Shown here: piece after piece, positions 59,921 to 64,000 of the stretch | How the letters are laid out: each line of letters opens with the position of its first letter | Position numbering within the stretch: the first letter of the stretch is position 1 | NCBI GenBank assembly: GCA_964601205.1 | Contig: CAZRML010000035.1 | Location: 10,540 to 74,539 of the forward strand | Source: JAQVEM01 sp964601205 | GTDB taxonomy: Bacteria; Actinomycetota; Humimicrobiia; Humimicrobiales; Humimicrobiaceae | DNA: 64,000 nt | Reading direction: 5' to 3' | Notes under the pieces: generated by a model | Database searches by the model: none | The model's input: only the letters and a program-made list of their open reading frames with translations | Told to the model about the DNA's origin: nothing | Program-made: the position numbers and the translations under genes

Positions 59921-61681
59921 ATGAAAGAAAAAAAATTATTTAAGTTTTTATTAGAGTCAATTTTAATTCTAATATTTTTAGCATATGGAAGCATATCGTG
60001 CCAGGCTGATTGGTTTGGCACTGATGACACCCCGGGGGCAGAAGAGTCCGGGGGAAATGTTGCCGGAAGCGAACCGCAGGTTGAAGAAGAAAAAGAATCT
60101 GTAGAAATAGAAAAAGAAGAGATAATCCCGGTAAAAGTCTGGATTGAGGAAGAAGTTCCTTCTGATATGGGATTTGAGGTTAAAAGCCGGCTGTCAGGAA
60201 CTTTTGATAAGATAGAAATTGTAGATAAAAAGGAAGATTCAGACGTATGGATTGAGATTAATATGGATTCTTCAAATTCAGTGGGGACTTTCGTCATGGC
60301 TCCAGTGGCTTCTTTTTTTGGAACCCCCGATAATATCTCTTATAATGACTTCATAAAGTTCTGGGGTGGAGAAGAAGGAACGCTTGATTATCTTTCTTCT
60401 GACGGTTCTGAACCCGGGCTTGTTTTGACCGGGGAAGTCTACGGGGTACTCAAAAAAATTTTAGGGGAAAGTGGAAATAGTAATATAAAAATAGTAAGCG
60501 AGGAAGAGCTTCTGCTAAGAATTGAAAATGATAATATTTTTTCTATAGTACCTTTTGATGATATTTTAAAAAAATACAGGGTACTTAATCTGGATAATAT
60601 GTCCGTATTTGATAAGGGGCTGGATATTAGAGATTACCCGCTGGCAGCGAATATAAGTTTTGAAAGTATTAATCCTGATATGGAGAGAAAGATAGCCGGG
60701 TATTGCGGGGGAAACTTTTTTACCAACAGGAATACGGAAAAGATTACCTCCGTTATAATGACCGGTGTCACTGCGCTTGCGCGCGGTAAAACAATTGGAA
60801 GAAGAATGGATGAACACGGTGTTCTTTATCCTGCTGAGAAAATAGTAGATGTGCTTATAGATGCTGATATTACTCATATAAGCAATGAAATATGTTTTGT
60901 AGAAGGCTGCAGCAATGAAAACAGGTTTCCCTATCTGTGCAGCAGTCCCGAATATATAGAATTACTTGAATATATAGAAACAGATGTAATTGAGCTTACC
61001 GGAAACCACATGAATGACTATGGCCCTGAATGGATGTTAAAGACTCTGGATATGTACGATGAGAGAGGCTGGCCCTATTTTGGCGGAGGAAGGAACCTTG
61101 AGGAATCTTACCGCCCTGCCCTTTTTGAAATTAATGGAAATAAAATTGCTTTTCTGGGAGTCAATTCATATGGACTGGCAAATATAAATGAATGGGCAGG
61201 GGAAGATTCACCCGGAGCTGCAAAATTAAACATCTGGGATGAAGCAGAAAAGAAGGAAGATTTTGAAATAGTAGAGGAGATAATTAAGGAATTAAAGAGC
61301 CAGGGCTATCTGGTTATTTTTACCTTCCAGTACCAGGAATCGGAACAGTACAGTCCTACAGAAAGCCAGATTGCAGATTTTAGAAGGATAATAGATTCGG
61401 GAGCGGACATTGTAAGCGGGAGCCAGTCACACTGGCCCATGGGGGTTGAATTCAGAGGTAGAGGTTTTATAAATTACGGTCTGGGAAATATTTTTTACAA
61501 CATGCGGGATATAACGGGACTGAAGCAGGGAATTATAGCAAAACATATTTTTTATGAGGGCAGGCATATAAATACTATTATGATAACCACAATGCTTGAG
61601 AATTTAAGTCAGCCACGGCTTACTACCCCGGAGGAAAGAGAAGAGCTTCTTAACTCTATTTTTGGCGGCAGCATAAGATAA
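59921..61681 (+). CDS. CapA-family lipoprotein with extra N-terminal domain
   Basis: A 586-residue exported lipoprotein. Signal (LLESILILIFLAYGS) ends with lipobox GSISC (Cys near 27). A Glu-rich linker is followed by a domain of unknown type (about 65-270, KVWIEEEVPSDMGFEVKSRL, perhaps a substrate-binding-like fold) and a C-terminal CapA/PGA_cap metallophosphatase-like domain (ITHISNEICFVEGC, ELTGNHMNDYGPEWM, FLGVNSYGL, DIVSGSQSHWP, FINYGLGNIFYNM). CapA proteins act in poly-gamma-glutamate or cell-envelope metabolism. The ribosome binding site is weak. Confidence 0.88.
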   Translation: MKEKKLFKFLLESILILIFLAYGSISCQADWFGTDDTPGAEESGGNVAGSEPQVEEEKESVEIEKEEIIPVKVWIEEEVPSDMGFEVKSRLSGTFDKIEIVDKKEDSDVWIEINMDSSNSVGTFVMAPVASFFGTPDNISYNDFIKFWGGEEGTLDYLSSDGSEPGLVLTGEVYGVLKKILGESGNSNIKIVSEEELLLRIENDNIFSIVPFDDILKKYRVLNLDNMSVFDKGLDIRDYPLAANISFESINPDMERKIAGYCGGNFFTNRNTEKITSVIMTGVTALARGKTIGRRMDEHGVLYPAEKIVDVLIDADITHISNEICFVEGCSNENRFPYLCSSPEYIELLEYIETDVIELTGNHMNDYGPEWMLKTLDMYDERGWPYFGGGRNLEESYRPALFEINGNKIAFLGVNSYGLANINEWAGEDSPGAAKLNIWDEAEKKEDFEIVEEIIKELKSQGYLVIFTFQYQESEQYSPTESQIADFRRIIDSGADIVSGSQSHWPMGVEFRGRGFINYGLGNIFYNMRDITGLKQGIIAKHIFYEGRHINTIMITTMLENLSQPRLTTPEEREELLNSIFGGSIR

Positions 61682-61761
61682 TTTTTCTGGAAGCGCAGAG
61701 CTGTAACTGCATATACATCCTTAAAGTTATAGTAAAAAGCGGCTTTCTTACTGATAGCTAT

Positions 61762-62505
61762 TTATTCCCACTTAAAAAACTTAATTGAAAGACCCAGACT
61801 TACAACAATCCAGCCACCTATAATAAGGAGCTCTTTATACATTGAGGAAATACCCAGTCCTTCAATGGCCACCATCCTCAACGCGTCATTAAGGTGTGTG
61901 CTGGGAAGAATATTTGAAATTACCTGGAGGAAACCCGGCATTACATTCAGGGGAAAGAAAATCCCTCCCAGGAAAAGCAGTATAAAAAATACAATCATGC
62001 ATACAGGCGTGGCAGCCCTGGCATTTTTGACAAAGGAAACCAGGAAAAAACCGATACTTAAAAAACAGACGGCGCCCAGTGTAATTACAAACCACAGCAG
62101 GAAATAATTTCCTGAGATGCTGACATTAAATAAAAGGATGCCTATAAGCATTATTATAAAAGTCTGGATAAGCATTATCATATAACGGTTAATAATCTGG
62201 CTCAGTATTATGATATGCTTTTTTAGCGGAGTGACAGAAAGCCTCCGGTATATGCCTTTCTGCCTGTCTTCTATAAAACCCGTTGCCGATGCCATAATGC
62301 CGGTTACCATTAGAGCCATGATTATTATCCCGGGCATAATGTAGTCTATAGCTTTCATCCCGTAATCCTGCCACATGGTATCCTTATATATAAAACCATA
62401 AAGGAACATAAAGAAAAGCGGGAAAATCATTGTCCAGAAAAGATCGTCCATGTTTCTTAAAAATAATTTATTTTCCAGCGCCAGTTGTTTTGATAATGAT
62501 TTCAT
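61762..62505 (-). CDS. ABC-2 type transporter permease
   Basis: A 247-residue permease with six membrane segments (about 25-45, 60-80, 105-130, 140-160, 170-190, 225-240). Motifs QLALENKLFLRNMDDLFW and ILPSTHLNDALRMVAIEGLG fit the ABC-2/DrrB-like exporter group. It forms a two-gene exporter with the ATPase, 3 bp upstream. The substrate cannot be assigned. Confidence 0.92.
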   Translation of the reverse strand: MKSLSKQLALENKLFLRNMDDLFWTMIFPLFFMFLYGFIYKDTMWQDYGMKAIDYIMPGIIIMALMVTGIMASATGFIEDRQKGIYRRLSVTPLKKHIIILSQIINRYMIMLIQTFIIMLIGILLFNVSISGNYFLLWFVITLGAVCFLSIGFFLVSFVKNARAATPVCMIVFFILLFLGGIFFPLNVMPGFLQVISNILPSTHLNDALRMVAIEGLGISSMYKELLIIGGWIVVSLGLSIKFFKWE

Positions 62506-62508
62506 GCT

Positions 62509-63441
62509 CTAATCCCTTAATTTCCTTCCTGTCATGGAAATAAAAACATCTTCAAGAGTTGCTCTTCTTGTATTGATATGTTCAATATTTATATTATTTT
62601 TTTCAGCAAAACTGGATATCTCTTTTAGTGCCAGGGAAGGTTTTCTGGTATAGATTATAAACCTGCCATCGCTATCTTTTACAATTTTTCCCAGGTGTGA
62701 AAGCCCGCTTATTATTTGTTCTTCTTTAAATCCGGTTGCTTCAAATTCAACGGTTGAGTCAATGCCGGCGCCTTTTACAAGATTAGCCGGGGTATCGATT
62801 GCAATTATTTTGCCATTATCTATTATGGCAACTCTGTGGCAGAGCCTTTCGGCTTCCTCCATATAATGAGTTGTAAGAATAACAGTTTTTTCCTGTTTTT
62901 TTAAGTTTTCGATAATATCCCATACATTTCTTCTCGCCTGGGGATCCAGACCTGTGGTGGGCTCATCAAGAAAAAGAACCGCAGGGTCGTTTACCAGAGC
63001 AAGCCCGAGTGAAAGACGCTGTTTCTGTCCGCCTGAAAGAGTTGCATAGTACGCATTTTTTTTCTCGCTCAGGGACACAAGTTTTAGTATTTCGGATGGA
63101 AGCAGGGATTTCTTATAATAGCTTCCAAAAAGCTCAATTGCTTCTATCACCCTGATTTTATTATAAAGGGCCGTAGTCTGGAGCTGCACCCCTATAAGCT
63201 CTTTAATGGCCGGTAAATTAGACAGCGCGTCTATTGAACAAATATTAATAGAGCCCCTGTCAGGTTTTCTCAGACCGACTATCATTTCCACGGTAGTTGT
63301 CTTTCCCGCTCCATTGGGCCCGAGAAGGCCGAATATTTCTCCCTTTTCTATTGAAAAACTGACTCCGTCTGCTGCTTTTATGCTGCCATAGTGTTTGGTT
63401 AAATCTCTGACTTCCAGGCTGTAAGTAGAATTATTCTCCAT
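62509..63441 (-). CDS. ABC transporter ATP-binding protein (DrrA-like)
   Basis: A 310-residue ATPase with Walker A GPNGAGKTTTVEM (near 41), signature LSGGQKQRLSLGLAL, Walker B AVLFLDEPTTGLDPQARR and switch His TTHYMEEAERL, plus a C-terminal DrrA-type extension (THNINIEHINTRRATLEDVFISMTGR, key word ATLEDVFISMTGR). With the downstream permease it forms an export system for a lipid, drug or polymer. Confidence 0.94.
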   Translation of the reverse strand: MENNSTYSLEVRDLTKHYGSIKAADGVSFSIEKGEIFGLLGPNGAGKTTTVEMIVGLRKPDRGSINICSIDALSNLPAIKELIGVQLQTTALYNKIRVIEAIELFGSYYKKSLLPSEILKLVSLSEKKNAYYATLSGGQKQRLSLGLALVNDPAVLFLDEPTTGLDPQARRNVWDIIENLKKQEKTVILTTHYMEEAERLCHRVAIIDNGKIIAIDTPANLVKGAGIDSTVEFEATGFKEEQIISGLSHLGKIVKDSDGRFIIYTRKPSLALKEISSFAEKNNINIEHINTRRATLEDVFISMTGRKLRD

Positions 63442-63502
63442 TTAAGTTTTTTAAATCTTGAGAAAATAATAATTAATTTATTATATAATAAAAATTCTTA
63501 TT

Positions 63503-64000
63503 TTATAAGCCAAGTCCGCTGCTTATATTCTGCATTGATTTAAGGACAATCTCAATAAAATAAGGCAGTGAGATACCCAGTTTCTCCTCACACATGGCGA
63601 TGTCTTCCCTGCGAGTCCCAGCGGCAAAGGATTTTTGTTTAAATTTTTTAAGTACAGATTTAACGGTCACAGAAGATAATTTTTTATCAGGCCTTACAAG
63701 GGCACAGGCAACGATCAGGCCGGTTAAGCTATCGCCGCAGAAAAGAGACCAGTCCATGAGGCTTACGGGTTCTACCCCGTTGTTGTGCCAGTTGTGGGAG
63801 GATATTGCGTGTGCCACATTTTCCGGAACTTCAAAGCCTTTTTCTCTTAAGATTTTAATTGCTTCAAGTCCATGTCTTTCTTTTGGAACGCTGTCACTGT
63901 AATCACCATCATGCAGCAGACCGGCCATTGCCCATTCTTCTTCGTTCCCGTGTAGCTTTTTTGCCAGTGCCCCCATCATTGCTTCTGTTGCCAGCATATG
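63503..64000 (-). CDS. HD-domain phosphohydrolase-like protein (5' end outside window)
   Basis: The visible 165 codons (HMLATEAMMGALAKKL ... ) continue past the window edge, since the codon before ATG 63997 is CAT (His). HD motif AGLLHDGDYSDS is present, with AISSHNWHNNG and LFCGDSLTGLIVA as further conserved histidines and acidic residues. The C-terminal part is helical. It belongs to the HD/HDIG hydrolase superfamily; substrate unknown. Confidence 0.8.
   Translation of the reverse strand, partial: HMLATEAMMGALAKKLHGNEEEWAMAGLLHDGDYSDSVPKERHGLEAIKILREKGFEVPENVAHAISSHNWHNNGVEPVSLMDWSLFCGDSLTGLIVACALVRPDKKLSSVTVKSVLKKFKQKSFAAGTRREDIAMCEEKLGISLPYFIEIVLKSMQNISSGLGL

Noticed and set aside
1..64000. 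tRNA/rRNA genes, CRISPR arrays, insertion sequences
   Set aside because: None recognised by eye in the intergenic regions; no transposase, integrase or repeat-spacer pattern.

Overview
The window is an AT-rich bacterial chromosome segment around the replication origin. On the minus strand it carries dnaA (3' end cut by the window edge), then a 483-bp intergenic oriC candidate, then the classic plus-strand origin block rpmH-rnpA-yidD-yidC-khpB(jag)-mnmE-mnmG-rsmG-parA-parB, with two perfect parS sites inside it. The lifestyle looks anaerobic: rubredoxin, several ferredoxins, and the COG1900/NIL-ferredoxin/COG2122 homocysteine gene set known from strict anaerobes. No rRNA, tRNA, CRISPR array, phage or insertion sequence was seen. 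I cannot assign the phylum. A degenerate OmpR-type regulator beside glnA recalls actinobacterial GlnR, but the mnmE/mnmG origin order is not typical of well-known Actinobacteria, so this may be an uncultured anaerobic lineage.

Layout. 1-14 kb: origin and partition region, with an unusual ATPase/winged-helix gene directly upstream of dnaA and an MnmG paralogue lacking the catalytic cysteines, followed by lipA and small regulators. 14-18 kb: a prohibitin, a VIT-like membrane protein, glnA and its GlnR-like regulator. 18-25 kb: galactose module (galK, a one-ATPase sugar ABC importer, galT). 25-37 kb: PAS-GGDEF-HD signalling protein, nadE, membrane proteins, PHP phosphoesterase, larE/larC (nickel-pincer cofactor), AI-2E-type exporter and a GH94 phosphorylase. 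37-43 kb: an eight-gene complex I-like cluster (A, B, CD, H, I, J, K and one N-like subunit). 43-50 kb: DUF1287 and 3D-domain proteins, a divergent uracil-DNA-glycosylase-like protein, and an FMN-riboswitch-controlled riboflavin operon. 50-64 kb: rpe, ferredoxin, alkyladenine glycosylase, TPR protein, slipin/NfeD, rubredoxin, homocysteine genes, bactofilin, a CapA lipoprotein, an ABC-2 exporter and a partial HD protein.

Main points of interest. (1) At least four conserved genes (rnpA, galT, nadE, a DUF2085 gene) have no usable ATG/GTG/TTG at the expected N-terminus. Each instead has ATA or ATT, well spaced behind a Shine-Dalgarno sequence, which suggests real AUA/AUU initiation. (2) The complex I-like cluster keeps the Fe-S arm, but its membrane subunits appear to have lost the charged residues that define proton translocation. 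(3) An ATPase/DNA-binding fusion lies between oriC and dnaA. (4) A cysteine-less short MnmG paralogue sits between two parS sites. (5) The RibB half of RibBA is degenerate. (6) A GlnR-like box overlaps a candidate glnA promoter. All readings are by eye from the sequence; no alignment, folding or database search was run.
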